From contig JADJPL010000001.1 of assembly GCA_016713275.1 (NCBI GenBank), positions 741,001 to 805,000 on the forward strand: a stretch of 64,000 bases of DNA, given 5' to 3'. Shown here piece after piece: positions 15,681-25,358 of this stretch. Position 1 is the stretch's first letter. Each line of letters opens with the position of its first letter. A program made the position numbers and the translations under genes. The stretch is from Haliscomenobacter sp. (lineage in GTDB: Bacteria > Bacteroidota > Bacteroidia > Chitinophagales > Saprospiraceae). The notes below the pieces were generated by a model. That model searched no databases, was not told the origin of the DNA, and saw nothing but the letters and a program-made list of their open reading frames with translations.

Positions 15681-17084
15681 CTACATGTGAATCGCCCGGT
15701 TGCCGGTAGCCGCCAGAGCTGCCTCCTTGATGGCTTCGGTGAAGGTCGGGTGGGCGTGGCTCATACGGGCGGCGTCTTCTGCTGAGGCGCGGAACTCCAT
15801 AAGGGTTACGGCTTCGGCGATCAAGTCAGCTGCGCGCGGGCCAACCATGTGCACGCCAAGGATTTCGTCGGTTTCCTTATGGGCGAGTACTTTCACCATG
15901 CCGTCGGTATCCATACTGGCCCGGGCGCGGCCCAGGGCTTTGAAGGGGAATTTTCCTGATTTATACGGGATGCCGTCGGCTTTGAGTTGTTCTTCGGTTT
16001 GGCCGACGCCGGCGACCTCCGGCCAGGTATACACGACACCCGGAATGAGGTTGTAATGAATATGCGGATGCTGCCCCGCGATCGTTTCGGCTACGAAAAC
16101 GCCTTCTTCCTCCGCTTTGTGGGCCAGCATGGCGCCCCGGATTACATCGCCGATTGCGTAAATGCCGGGCACATTGGTTTGCAGATGCTCGTCGACCATT
16201 ACCCGGCCTTTTTCATCGATTTGCACCCCGGCGTTTTCCAGGCCGAGGTTATCGGTATAGGGCCGGCGGCCAATAGCGACCAGGCAATAGTCGGCCTCAA
16301 TCGCCTGAATTTCTTCGGAATCTTTTTTCTTGAACTCAACCTTTACTTCCGACGCGCCGGGCGTTACTGCGGTAACCAGGTGCTTCAGGTGGAACTTCAT
16401 GCCCAGTTTTTGAAGGGAACGCTGCAGCTCTTTGCTGCAGTCGCCGTCCATGCCGGGGATGATGCGGTCGAGAAACTCCACGACGTCGATTTTGGCGCCA
16501 AGACGGGCGAAAACAGACCCCAGTTCCAGGCCGATGACGCCGCCCCCGATGATCACCATGCTTTTGGGAACCTCGGAAATATTTAGCGCTTCGGTTGACG
16601 TGATGACGCGTTTTTTATCGTAGTTGAACGCAGGGGGTACAATGGGTTTGGAGCCGGTAGCGATGATCGTCTTTGTGGTTTCGATCTCCGTGGTTTTCCC
16701 ATCCGGTTGGGCGACCGAAATTTTTGTCGGAGCCAGGAAGGAACCATGCCCGGAGTAGACGTCGATTTTGTTTTTCTTCATCAGAAAATCGAGCCCCTTG
16801 ACCGTTTGCTCGACCACTTCATTTTTCCGCTTGATCATCTGAGGCATATGGACTCTCAGGTTGTCTGCTTCGATGCCATGGGCGGAGAACCGTTCAACGG
16901 CATTATGGTAGTGCTCGGAGGAGTCGAGCAGGGCTTTCGACGGGATGCAGCCTACGTTGAGGCAAGTACCTCCGAGGGTAGGGTAGCGTTCAATTAGCGC
17001 CGTTTTCATGCCGAGCTGGGCGCAGCGAATGGCGGCTACGTAGCCTCCAGGGCCGGAACCGATCACGGTCACATCGTATTGCAT
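15681..17084 (-). CDS. lpdA: dihydrolipoyl dehydrogenase
   Basis: A 467-residue flavoprotein disulfide reductase, the E3 subunit of 2-oxoacid dehydrogenase and glycine cleavage complexes. It shows the N-terminal FAD-binding DVTVIGSGPGGYVAAI, the redox disulfide GGTCLNVGCIPSKALL, the NAD-binding MVIIGGGVIGLELGSVF, the second FAD motif IYAIGDVI and the catalytic His-Glu pair in HAHPTFTEAIKEA. Length is standard. It converges with the aminotransferase gene (5-bp gap). A TPP-dependent E1 gene starts at the other end of the window but the two are not clustered. Confidence 0.95.
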   Translation of the reverse strand: MQYDVTVIGSGPGGYVAAIRCAQLGMKTALIERYPTLGGTCLNVGCIPSKALLDSSEHYHNAVERFSAHGIEADNLRVHMPQMIKRKNEVVEQTVKGLDFLMKKNKIDVYSGHGSFLAPTKISVAQPDGKTTEIETTKTIIATGSKPIVPPAFNYDKKRVITSTEALNISEVPKSMVIIGGGVIGLELGSVFARLGAKIDVVEFLDRIIPGMDGDCSKELQRSLQKLGMKFHLKHLVTAVTPGASEVKVEFKKKDSEEIQAIEADYCLVAIGRRPYTDNLGLENAGVQIDEKGRVMVDEHLQTNVPGIYAIGDVIRGAMLAHKAEEEGVFVAETIAGQHPHIHYNLIPGVVYTWPEVAGVGQTEEQLKADGIPYKSGKFPFKALGRARASMDTDGMVKVLAHKETDEILGVHMVGPRAADLIAEAVTLMEFRASAEDAARMSHAHPTFTEAIKEAALAATGNRAIHM

Positions 17085-17164
17085 GGCGGTTTGTTTTTTC
17101 CTGGTAAAGAATGCGGGGCGAAAATACGAACAAATCCCCGAGCATTCCTTTTTCGAAAATAGAA

Positions 17165-18541
17165 TTACTTACGCTTATTGTTCCGGTTGTTCCGCTTTTT
17201 CCATCCCGGATTGTTCCCGTTCCCACCGCCTTTGTTCCCGCCGTCCGCTTGGGGCGGCTGTTTTTCCGGGGCGTTGGGGTTGGCGGGCGGGCGGTTGGTT
17301 CCCGAAGATGGGTCGCGGGGCGGCGGCGGGGGCGATTTCCGTTGGTCCCGAGGCGGATTATTGGAAGGGCGGCGATCGCCAGAGCGCGGCGGTTCGGGCC
17401 CCCGGTCGCCACTGCGGTTTTTCTTTTTCTTTTTCTTCCTTCTTTTTTCTTCGGGAAGTTCGATTTCTCCGGTGACATCGGCGAAACCGATTTCAGACTC
17501 GCCGGCGAAATAGGTAGAAGCATTGGCGCTGATCTCGAAATCGGCTGGTTTCTCGCCCCGTTGGTTCATTTCCTTAATCTCCCGGACTTTCTCCAGGTCG
17601 AGCGGGTAGATCTGACCCCTTCCGCGATCGTGTTCATAGGCATAGAACATGATGCGCTTGAAGATGTCGGTTTTGATCAACACGCCTCTTCCTTTTTGGG
17701 TTTCCAGGCGTTCGGAGTTTTCCGGGAAGGCCTCCAGCGCGTCGAGGTAGGTATCGAGCTCATAGTTGAGGCAGCATTTCAGGCGGCCACATTGTCCGGA
17801 GAGCTTGGTTTGGTTAATCGCGAGGTTTTGGTAGCGTGCGGCTGCAGTGGAGACGGATTTGAAGTCGGAGAGCCAGGTGGAGCAGCAAAGCTCCCGGCCG
17901 CAGGAGCCGATACCGCCAATGCGGGCCGATTCTTGTCTGGCGCCAATCTGGCGCATTTCAATCTTTACCCGAAATTCCTTGGCAAAGTGCCGGATGAGTT
18001 CCCGGAAATCAACCCGGCCGTCGGCAGTGTAGTAAAAGGTTGCTTTTCGTTTATCGCCCTGGAATTCCACGTCGCCGATTTTCATATCCAGGCCCAGGGT
18101 GCGGGCGATGGCTCGGGCTCTGACCATGGTCGGCCCTTCCTGTTCGCGCGCTTCCTGCAGCCGTTCCAGATCCCGTTCGTTGGCTCTGCGGAGCACCTGA
18201 AACATGACCGTGCTTTCGCCAATTCGTTTCTTTTTCATTTGGTAGCGCACCAGTTCGCCCGACAGGCTGACTTTCCCGATATCGTATCCGTTGCCGGTTT
18301 CCACCACCGCCATATCGCCGGTGACGATGCGAACCGTGTCGGGAACCTGGAAAAACCCTTTATGCGAACCATTTTTGAACGATACCTCCACGATGTCGAA
18401 CGGGTCGATATCCGCTAATTCCAGATGAGAGAGCCAGTCAAAGGTGTTGAGCCGGTTACATCCGCCGCTGCCGCACCCCCCATTACTCTGGCATCCGTTC
18501 ACTCCGTTGCTGCTGCAGGTACTACATCCTAAACATCCCAT
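17165..18541 (-). CDS. ricT: RicT/YaaT family protein (PSP1 domain) with basic C-terminal extension
   Basis: A 458-residue protein, counting from the ATG at 18541 (MGCLGCSTC); a Met three codons upstream is an alternative. The Cys-rich N-terminus is followed by the PSP1 core (about residues 50-300) with the conserved GIGSCGRELCCSTWL and LSGQCGRLKCCLNYEL motifs. In other bacteria these Cys pairs bind an iron-sulfur cluster and the protein acts with RNase Y in RNA processing. The last 90 residues are a low-complexity tail of Lys runs, then Pro, Arg, Asn and Gly, likely disordered and perhaps RNA-binding. holB lies 75 bp upstream on the same strand, as in many Bacteroidota. Confidence 0.88.
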   Translation of the reverse strand: MGCLGCSTCSSNGVNGCQSNGGCGSGGCNRLNTFDWLSHLELADIDPFDIVEVSFKNGSHKGFFQVPDTVRIVTGDMAVVETGNGYDIGKVSLSGELVRYQMKKKRIGESTVMFQVLRRANERDLERLQEAREQEGPTMVRARAIARTLGLDMKIGDVEFQGDKRKATFYYTADGRVDFRELIRHFAKEFRVKIEMRQIGARQESARIGGIGSCGRELCCSTWLSDFKSVSTAAARYQNLAINQTKLSGQCGRLKCCLNYELDTYLDALEAFPENSERLETQKGRGVLIKTDIFKRIMFYAYEHDRGRGQIYPLDLEKVREIKEMNQRGEKPADFEISANASTYFAGESEIGFADVTGEIELPEEKRRKKKKKKNRSGDRGPEPPRSGDRRPSNNPPRDQRKSPPPPPRDPSSGTNRPPANPNAPEKQPPQADGGNKGGGNGNNPGWKKRNNRNNKRK

Positions 18542-18616
18542 GGCAATCAAAATTTATCATTAAGTAAGGTTTGGGCGGTTACTCCGTTAGATCCGGGTAG
18601 CCGCGCTTAACAGGCT

Positions 18617-19729
18617 TTAGCCCGGCCTTCGCCGCATAATATGGTGCATTTGAATGGAGGCATCCAGAAAAAGAATCTTTGGATTGGCATTCCGTTCGAC
18701 ACCGAGCATGTTGTCCGACCAAAGCCGGGATAATTGTTCGATCATATCCATCTCCAGCAGGGAGACGAGGCGTTTGGCTGCTTCCAATTCGCTTTGCTGC
18801 AGCCGGACCGCCAATCCGCCGCCTATTTTCAAGGCGAGCAATTCCCGAAGAAAATACAATCCGAACTGAAGAAAGTGTTTTTGGTTTTCCCTTCCCCAGG
18901 AAGCCGCTTGTTCTGCCCACCGCACCAGTTCCTGGCCGTTGCCCTGATACGCTTTGCGCATCCAGTCCAGGAAGGCGCTCGCTTCCGGATTGTCTTTTCG
19001 CTGTGCAATCAGTATCGCTTCGTTGAAGTTGCCGTTGGCCAGGTAGGCAATCGCAGGTGCTTGGTCGGACACCTCCGGAAACCGGCGGCTAAGGCCCTGA
19101 ACGACGTCTTTGTCGGATAAAGGCGGCACTTTGACCAACTGACAGCGGGAAAGCAGCGTGGGGAGGATCATCTCGGCGTTTTCTGCTACGAGGATGAAAA
19201 AGGTTTGGGCCGGGGGCTCTTCGATCAGTTTGAGCAGGCGATTGCCCTCTTTGCCCAAAAACTCCGGCAACCAAAGGACCAATACCCTCAGGTCGGATTC
19301 AAATGGTTTGAGGCTGATCTTGTGAATAATCGACAGGCATTCGTCCTTGTTGAGGTTGCCTTGTTTGTTCTCGGCGCCGATGCGCTGGAGCCAAGAGTTG
19401 ACGTCCATATACGGATTCTCCAGAAGGGCCTGGCGCCAGGCGGGCAGGTGATGGTCGCTAACGACGCCGGCGCCGGTAACCGGAAACGAAAAATGGAGGT
19501 CCGGATGGATGCGTTTTTGCGTTTTCAGACAATGCGCGCAGGCGCCGCAAACGTCGTCCTGTTTGTTTCCTGTACACAGCAGATAGGAGGCGGTAGCCAG
19601 GCCGAGGGCAAGCGAGCCGGACCCCGGAGGCCCAAGCAACAGGGTAGCGTGCGGCATACGGCCTTCACTGACCATTTGCCGGAGCTTTCGCTTAATCCCT
19701 TCCTGTCCGATTATCGCATCAAACCGCAT
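18617..19729 (-). CDS. holB: DNA polymerase III subunit delta'
   Basis: A 370-residue clamp-loader subunit. It begins MRFDAIIGQEGIKRKLRQMV and has a P-loop-like GPPGSGSLALGLA in which the Walker Lys is missing, normal for delta'. The zinc-binding Cys set is CTGNKQDDVCGACAHC. KPFESDLRVLVLWLPEFLG, NRLLKLIEEPPAQTFFILV and LPTLLSRCQLVKVPPL are the AAA+ core and sensor region. It loads the sliding clamp with DnaX and HolA. It is divergent from the QueD-like gene and probably heads a transcript including ricT. Confidence 0.92.
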   Translation of the reverse strand: MRFDAIIGQEGIKRKLRQMVSEGRMPHATLLLGPPGSGSLALGLATASYLLCTGNKQDDVCGACAHCLKTQKRIHPDLHFSFPVTGAGVVSDHHLPAWRQALLENPYMDVNSWLQRIGAENKQGNLNKDECLSIIHKISLKPFESDLRVLVLWLPEFLGKEGNRLLKLIEEPPAQTFFILVAENAEMILPTLLSRCQLVKVPPLSDKDVVQGLSRRFPEVSDQAPAIAYLANGNFNEAILIAQRKDNPEASAFLDWMRKAYQGNGQELVRWAEQAASWGRENQKHFLQFGLYFLRELLALKIGGGLAVRLQQSELEAAKRLVSLLEMDMIEQLSRLWSDNMLGVERNANPKILFLDASIQMHHIMRRRPG

Positions 19730-20124
19730 ATCCTTGGCTCATTCGTCCATGACCGGCTTTAAGGAACGGCAAGGAATACATCATCAAAAGACGGGTTGAA
19801 GGCAGACGGTATAAAGGCAGCTTGCTGCTTCTATACGTGCGGGGGTGTTTGGAACGCCAGGGAAAACGGCGCTAACCAGGAAACCGGTTTCCTTTTTATG
19901 AGTCAGCCAGCGAAATCAGGCAAAACGTGCGAGGAACGCTGACCTATACAAAACGATTTTTTTTGCCTTCCGTACTTTTGACGATAAACGGGCCCAGCCG
20001 CATCCATCCGGGTCAAAGTATCTGTTAATGAGGTAAAAGTAAAGAATTCTTTTGATAGATGCTAATGCCTTCGCCATTCAACCTTGGCGGTTCTAATTTG
20101 TTTGGCTTACAAATTCTTTCCGGT
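19730..20124. other. 395-bp divergent intergenic region
   Basis: This separates holB (minus) from the QueD-like gene (plus). It contains a small hairpin with GGCAGCTTGCTGCTTC near 19820, a perfect 16-bp palindrome AGGAAACCGGTTTCCT at 19878-19893 followed by T residues, and a TACTTTTG element at 19973-19980 that fits the Bacteroidota -7 consensus. The latter lies 150 bp from the likely start and has no good -33 TTG. I see no gene. Confidence 0.5.
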
Positions 20125-20532
20125 ATGCGAATGTCAGCCTTCAGAAAAGCCCATTTTAATGCGGCTCACCGCCTTCACAATCCCAACTGGACGGAGGAAA
20201 AAAACCGCGAGGTATTCGGTTTGTGTAACAACGCGAATTACCATGGCCATAATTACGAAATGGAAGTAAAGGTAAGCGGCGAGGTGGACCCCGCAACAGG
20301 ATACCTGATCGACTTGAAGATCTTATCCGACATGATCCGGGAGGAGGTGGAAATGCGATTTGACCATAAGAACCTGAATCTGGATACCGAGGAGTTCAAA
20401 AACCTGAACCCTACCGCAGAGCACATTTGTTATGTAATCTGGAATATTCTCCGCGACCGCCTCGACCGCCGGTACGACCTCTTGGTCAGGTTGTACGAAA
20501 CGCCGCGCAATTATGTAGAATACCCGGCTTAG
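20125..20532 (+). CDS. 6-pyruvoyl tetrahydropterin synthase / QueD family protein
   Basis: A 135-residue T-fold protein. Zinc-ligand His residues are visible in FRKAHFNAAHRLHNP and NYHGHNYEMEV, the catalytic Cys in GLCNNANYHGH, and the conserved Glu/His segment in FDHKNLNLD and NPTAEHICYVIW. Members make 6-carboxy-5,6,7,8-tetrahydropterin for queuosine (QueD) or pyruvoyl-tetrahydropterin for biopterin. The open frame extends to 20059, but the upstream 22 residues do not look like the family, so a start at 20125 or 20131 is preferred. The pterin dehydratase at 30374 hints at pterin use in this cell, so function within either pathway remains open. Confidence 0.85.
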   Translation: MRMSAFRKAHFNAAHRLHNPNWTEEKNREVFGLCNNANYHGHNYEMEVKVSGEVDPATGYLIDLKILSDMIREEVEMRFDHKNLNLDTEEFKNLNPTAEHICYVIWNILRDRLDRRYDLLVRLYETPRNYVEYPA

Positions 20533-20551
20533 GAAACTGAAGATACTCTGC

Positions 20552-21283
20552 TCAGGAGCGAATTCCCCGTTTGAACAAGCGGGTAGTTTTCAGGACGCCT
20601 TTTTGGTTGTTGATCAAGGCGATCAGATAAATCCCGTCGGGCATCCGGCTCAGGGAATACCGCTGCCCCGGAGCGGAGAGAAACGTTTTCACCGGCACGC
20701 CCAGGGCATTGTATACTACGACCCGGTCGATTCCCTCGGAAGCACTTATCTCGAAAAAGTCGCTTGCCGGGTTGGGGTAGACCTGGATATCGTCCTGGCG
20801 AAAATCTTTCAGATTGGTAACGAGGCTTTGAACGACGACGTCAAAGCTCATCGACGCAAGGAGGCTGTCGGGCTTGGTTACTGAGGAAAACTGGATGGAA
20901 AATTTTCCCGACCCGGCCACCTGTCCGGGAAGTACGTGGAAAATGAAGTCGGCCTTGCTGTTGGGCGGCAAGACGAAGGGCGTGTTGAGTCCAAGCATGG
21001 GGTCGATGTTGCTGCTGACAATAGGCACAAAACATTCTACGCCGTCGCAGACCTGCGTCAACCATCCTTCGGGTTTGTTGAGTTCTTTGCGCAGCCATTT
21101 CAGACGAACCGTATCGGTAGCGCTGGTATTCCGGACAGTAGCATGGAGTTCGAGATCCAGAAAGGGATCGGACAGATTAACCTGGAACGTCTGCTTCACC
21201 TCTGCAGGTTCCACCTTTATGGCCTGAGCGTCAGCCAGGATAGGAAAGGCAACAAAAACGGCAAAAAGTAGACAATGCTTCAT
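20552..21283 (-). CDS. T9SS type A sorting domain-containing protein
   Basis: A 243-residue exported protein with signal peptide (CLLFAVFVAFPILADAQ). Residues about 22-160 form an immunoglobulin-like beta domain with one Cys pair (CDGVEC). The C-terminal about 75 residues are a Por secretion tail: VYPNPASDFFEIS, VVVYNALGVPVKTF, LSRMPDGIYLIALINNQKG and a basic RLFKRGIRS end. The type IX system should export it and attach it or release it outside. No enzyme motif is visible. It converges with the QueD-like gene (19-bp gap). Confidence 0.8.
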   Translation of the reverse strand: MKHCLLFAVFVAFPILADAQAIKVEPAEVKQTFQVNLSDPFLDLELHATVRNTSATDTVRLKWLRKELNKPEGWLTQVCDGVECFVPIVSSNIDPMLGLNTPFVLPPNSKADFIFHVLPGQVAGSGKFSIQFSSVTKPDSLLASMSFDVVVQSLVTNLKDFRQDDIQVYPNPASDFFEISASEGIDRVVVYNALGVPVKTFLSAPGQRYSLSRMPDGIYLIALINNQKGVLKTTRLFKRGIRS

Positions 21284-21463
21284 GGGTTTTTATTTCTTCG
21301 GAGGAAGCGAATCCATCCTGTTTCAAAGTTGCAGGCAAAATCCCAAACAAGCAATCTATTCGGGCAGATTTGCATTTGTTTAACACCGGGCGGCGGATTT
21401 GCCCCTATGCAGATACGAAAAAACGGAAAAAAAGTTCGGGGTCCGGCGGCTTTGTTGGGCGCC

Positions 21464-24400
21464 TTAATTATTTTTTTGTCTGGGCATGCTTTTTTGTTCG
21501 CGGGCGCCTACTTTTTCCGGCTTTAGGCGGATCGGCTTCATGAGCTGGTCTCCCTGCTTGGGATCGAATACCGGCAAAGGTTCGGTATAGAGGATAAAAT
21601 AGGGCCTGAATGCAGTGACCTGGAGGTTGGCTTCCGGAAGTTGTTTCCATTGAAACTCGAAATAGCCCCGGGCATTGGTAACCGTCTCCTGCCGGAAATG
21701 CCCTGCTGTTTGTTTGACCGGATCGCTTTCGATGGTGATTTTAACGCCGTCCAGGGGCTGCCCCGTTTCGTCGTTCAGCACTTGCCCGGTAATGCGGTAG
21801 CTGGAAGGCATCATTTCTTGCCTAAGCTCCTGGGTCTTGACGGCTTTAACGAAGGTTTCTTCAGGGACTTTCCGCACGTTCCAGTTTTTGGGCCAATAGA
21901 GCAGGGTGTCGATCAGCGTCGTGCCGGCCTTCAGGTCTCTCAGTTCGAGCCTCAGCGAGGTGCTTCTAAACTCGGGGAGATTGGGGGGGGCTTTTAACAT
22001 CAGCTTGGTAGAGCTGCGCCGGAAACCTGCCTTGGCGGTCGCCGCTGGAAGGCCTGGGATAATCCCATTGGCGCCGCTGGCCCGGATCGACCACTGGAGA
22101 TTTGGAATGCCTCGCGGATTGACGTAATAGTCCAGAGTGGCTTCAACGGAGCGGTTGTCCGGATTCCGCAGGCGGAAGTCGAGTAAGGCGGTTTCCTGGA
22201 TACCAAGAAGGGTTTTCAGGTTGGGGAAGAGCTTCAGGGTATCAAAATAGCCGTACTGGTCCAGGGTTTTTAAATAAACGGTTGCCGAATCGCGGTTGCC
22301 TGAATAGTAATGGCAAAGCCCGGCGGCATGCTGCGCGTCGCGCTGGGTAGACGGGTAAGCCATCGCGTTTCGGAAATACCCCAGCGCCTGTTTGTCGTTG
22401 GCATCTCCGGGGAAGGTCCTGGGGTTTTTCCTTTTGGCGTTGAAATAGGCCACACCGGCGGAGTAGTCCAACCGGCCCATATTGTCCTGGGCCAGGGCAT
22501 AGTCTGGGTTGGCTTTCAGGGCCAGATCCAGGTAATTGCGTACAGGGGCAATGCCGGTAAGTCCATAGGCTAAGGGACGCCCCATGACGAGGGTGTCCAG
22601 TTCGGGCTGGGTTTGCGTGAAAAAGGTCTCCACCGCCCGGTTGTTGTACTGCACGGCGCTGTCGATGAAGATCGATTCTTTTACGAGATAATAATCGCGC
22701 AGCGGACGGTTGGGCTTGTTGAGAAAAGGAGTGGGGGTTTCGCCAAAAACGGTCTGATAGAGCCATGGGGTACTGTCCAGGTTCCACATGGCCAGATAGA
22801 GGCCCCCCAGGGCCCCCAGGGCCAAAATCATCCGCCAGAAATTGCCGTCCAGTGCGAGCTTTCGCTTCTCGGGTTGGGGGGCTTCCTCCGGTTGCGCCAA
22901 CTGGTTTTGCAGAAATTCCTCGAGGGACAGTTTTGGAGGCGGGGCATCTTGGATATAGGATTGAGCCGCTTTGGAGAAGTTTTGTTTAAAAAGCTGTTCT
23001 TTCGTTCCGGGCAAATTGATCTCCAGTTCCTCCACCTGAGTGCGGCTTAAAGCGCCCGAGTCCAGGTATTCCCTGAGGATGCGCTGAGCATCGGGGTCAA
23101 AAGGACTGAGCGCGAAGTTTTGCACGGCCAGGCTGGTTTGATGTTCAAACCGGGCGTAGCCGTCGCGCACCGACGCAGCCACCGCTTCCAGCTCCTGCTT
23201 GACTGCGTTCCTTGCGAGGGCTTCGTCCTGCGGTGATAATTGAGCCAGGAACTGTTTGCGCAGGCGCGGATGCAGGTCGCCTTGTTGCAGCCAGGGGATA
23301 CGGGCGAGTTTGAGCAGCCGCTCAGAGGTTGCTTCAATACCCAGTCCGGTGGCAATGGCAATGGTGATTTCCCAGGTAGGGATGGGGTAAACGGCCAAGG
23401 CCATCAACCAGCGCAGGAGCTCCGGATCGTCGTTTAGGTAAGTTTCGTGGTCGGCCAGTGTCCTCCATTCGCAGTAGGTTAGATTGGGGTCGTTGCGCAA
23501 GCTGATCTGCTGTTCCTGCCATTCCTTGAAAGAAGGAGGGAGGTCGGAAGCTTCCAACCCGTTTTCCACAAACCGGGACGCGCCCGCCAAACCCTCTGCA
23601 TCAGAAGGGAAAACGACAAACAACTCGGCTAAAACCCCTCCCCGCGAGGTCCAGGAGGCTGGGGCGAGCGGGGTGAGCAGCAGGCGGTGCTTCCACCCTT
23701 TCAGGATCGCCGCCGTGCCTTTGCGCAGCGCCGGTTTGCCGGAAGCGTAGGGGTCGAGCAGTTCGTGCCCATCGCCCATAACGATCATCCGGTATTCCGG
23801 GAACAGGCGAAGAACGAGGTCGAGGTTGATGCCATTCGGATAAGACGCGTTCCACAACCGGAACGGATCGCTTTGGTAATAGAATACTTCGGAATGGACG
23901 TCCTGATCCCGCAAAACAGACGTCAGGTGCTTGAAGAGCTTCGCCTGGTGGCTGTTGGCCGACTGCTCGTCGAGCAAAATCAGGTAGTCGGTGGGTTGGG
24001 TATTGGTGCGGTATTGAAGCCTCGGGAACCCTCCGCCTTCGATCGTTTCCCGAACGCTGGCCGGCACGTCCACTTCTTTGCGCAGCCCTTCCTGCCGGAG
24101 GCGAAGCATATCTGCCAGGCGGTATTTGACAGGATCGGGGGCAATGTTCCGGTTTTGATCCTGGAACGGAATAAAATAAGGCCCCTTATCCGCAGAGGGA
24201 ATGCGTTCTTCCTGGGGCTTAACTACTTCCGGGGGCGGGGGCGGTTTTTTAAGCCAGCGGATGAGGTAATAAAAAATAGTGATTACCAGAATCCCCACCA
24301 ACAGCCAGGCGCCCCAGCTCCAGGTGGCCCTTGGCGCCACCCAATCGTATTGGGGCGGAATCTCGTTCAGGAGGATTTCTTCTTCCCCAACCGAAATCCG

Positions 24401-25324
24401 GTGCACCGATTCGGTAGAACAAATAGCCCCGCCACCGTTGCGGGTCACCCGCAACGAAAGGTAGTAGACCCCGTCCAGGGCGTACGCATGCTCGGGTTCC
24501 CTGAGCGTGGAGGTCGAATCGTCCCCAAAGTTCCATTCGAACCGGTATTGCTTTTCGCGGAATGCTACGGGCGGGGAAAAGCGGAAGGTTTCCCCTGCTT
24601 CCAGGGTCGCTGGCGGGGCCCAGTTGCCAAATTGAGGCGGGTCGGGGCAAAAGATCGCAAAAACAGCTGCCGCTTTATACAGGGTATCCTTGCCAGGAAC
24701 CTTCATGGCTACTTCCACCATTTTGATGGAATTACGCCCCCTGGTATCGGCGATGACCGTCCAGGTGCGGAAATTGCCGGCTTCCTCCTCGCGGGTAGAA
24801 TCCAGCGCATCTTTCAATTCCCAGGACAAGAGGGCCTGCGTGCTGTCGGCGTTTTCGATCCGGGCAGTGAAGGTAAGGGTGTCGCCCGGTTCGGCATAAG
24901 AAGGGCCTGCAATCGAAAGGAACGGTTCTTTAACCTGCTCCGGTTTGGCCCGGAACAGATAGAACATGCTGGCGCCAATGAGGAGGATGGGGATGATCCA
25001 CCATAAATCCTCTATTCCAAAATGCTGTTTAGGTTTTTTAAGAGGAACCAGGTCGGGCGGGGAGCTGATCGTTTCGAAATAATGATCGAATACCTGGTAA
25101 AATTTATCCTGTTCTGCAGCGCTTTTGGCGACGATAGGGGCGAGTAAAAATTTAAGTTTGGAAGGCGTATGGAGCAGCGCCTTGGCCGGTTCGCCGCCCA
25201 GAACCTCCATAAAACGCACCCGATCGGCGGGCGTCAGGTGAAATCCTGCGCCTTCCAGCCGGCGAGCCAATCCTTCCAGCGGAAGGGTGCGGTTTGAAGT
25301 TGGGTCGGTCATGCGTTCGATCAA
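21464..25324 (-). CDS. large membrane protein with CoxE-like, PKD, vWA-like and TPR regions (MoxR-associated)
   Basis: A 1286-residue protein with unusual architecture. Residues about 13-85 form a helical segment (LEGLARRLEGAGFHLTPAD, KSAAEQDKFYQVFDHYF) like the N-terminal part of CoxE/vWA proteins that partner MoxR. A membrane helix follows at about 106-125, then two PKD-like beta domains at about 135-315 (YRFEWNFGDDSTSTLREP), and a second helix at about 338-360. A cytoplasmic part at about 430-830 begins TDYLILLDEQSANSHQ and resembles a vWA-like fold with a degenerate metal site, followed by helical, winged-helix-like segments. A third helix is near 850-870, then TPR-like helices (about 930-1060) and a carboxypeptidase-regulatory beta domain near the C-terminus (YRITGQVLNDETGQPLDGVKI). 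It ends an operon with a MoxR ATPase 34 bp upstream. A chaperone-coupled signalling or conflict role is inferred. Confidence 0.7.
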   Translation of the reverse strand: MIERMTDPTSNRTLPLEGLARRLEGAGFHLTPADRVRFMEVLGGEPAKALLHTPSKLKFLLAPIVAKSAAEQDKFYQVFDHYFETISSPPDLVPLKKPKQHFGIEDLWWIIPILLIGASMFYLFRAKPEQVKEPFLSIAGPSYAEPGDTLTFTARIENADSTQALLSWELKDALDSTREEEAGNFRTWTVIADTRGRNSIKMVEVAMKVPGKDTLYKAAAVFAIFCPDPPQFGNWAPPATLEAGETFRFSPPVAFREKQYRFEWNFGDDSTSTLREPEHAYALDGVYYLSLRVTRNGGGAICSTESVHRISVGEEEILLNEIPPQYDWVAPRATWSWGAWLLVGILVITIFYYLIRWLKKPPPPPEVVKPQEERIPSADKGPYFIPFQDQNRNIAPDPVKYRLADMLRLRQEGLRKEVDVPASVRETIEGGGFPRLQYRTNTQPTDYLILLDEQSANSHQAKLFKHLTSVLRDQDVHSEVFYYQSDPFRLWNASYPNGINLDLVLRLFPEYRMIVMGDGHELLDPYASGKPALRKGTAAILKGWKHRLLLTPLAPASWTSRGGVLAELFVVFPSDAEGLAGASRFVENGLEASDLPPSFKEWQEQQISLRNDPNLTYCEWRTLADHETYLNDDPELLRWLMALAVYPIPTWEITIAIATGLGIEATSERLLKLARIPWLQQGDLHPRLRKQFLAQLSPQDEALARNAVKQELEAVAASVRDGYARFEHQTSLAVQNFALSPFDPDAQRILREYLDSGALSRTQVEELEINLPGTKEQLFKQNFSKAAQSYIQDAPPPKLSLEEFLQNQLAQPEEAPQPEKRKLALDGNFWRMILALGALGGLYLAMWNLDSTPWLYQTVFGETPTPFLNKPNRPLRDYYLVKESIFIDSAVQYNNRAVETFFTQTQPELDTLVMGRPLAYGLTGIAPVRNYLDLALKANPDYALAQDNMGRLDYSAGVAYFNAKRKNPRTFPGDANDKQALGYFRNAMAYPSTQRDAQHAAGLCHYYSGNRDSATVYLKTLDQYGYFDTLKLFPNLKTLLGIQETALLDFRLRNPDNRSVEATLDYYVNPRGIPNLQWSIRASGANGIIPGLPAATAKAGFRRSSTKLMLKAPPNLPEFRSTSLRLELRDLKAGTTLIDTLLYWPKNWNVRKVPEETFVKAVKTQELRQEMMPSSYRITGQVLNDETGQPLDGVKITIESDPVKQTAGHFRQETVTNARGYFEFQWKQLPEANLQVTAFRPYFILYTEPLPVFDPKQGDQLMKPIRLKPEKVGAREQKSMPRQKNN

Positions 25325-25358
25325 TTATCGCGTTTGGCAGCGCGCTCAAGGGCCTTGG

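Noticed and set aside
23687..25006. 439-residue open frame opposite the vWA-like membrane protein
   Set aside because: Antisense shadow in GC-rich DNA; no family signature, and the opposite strand has clear domains.
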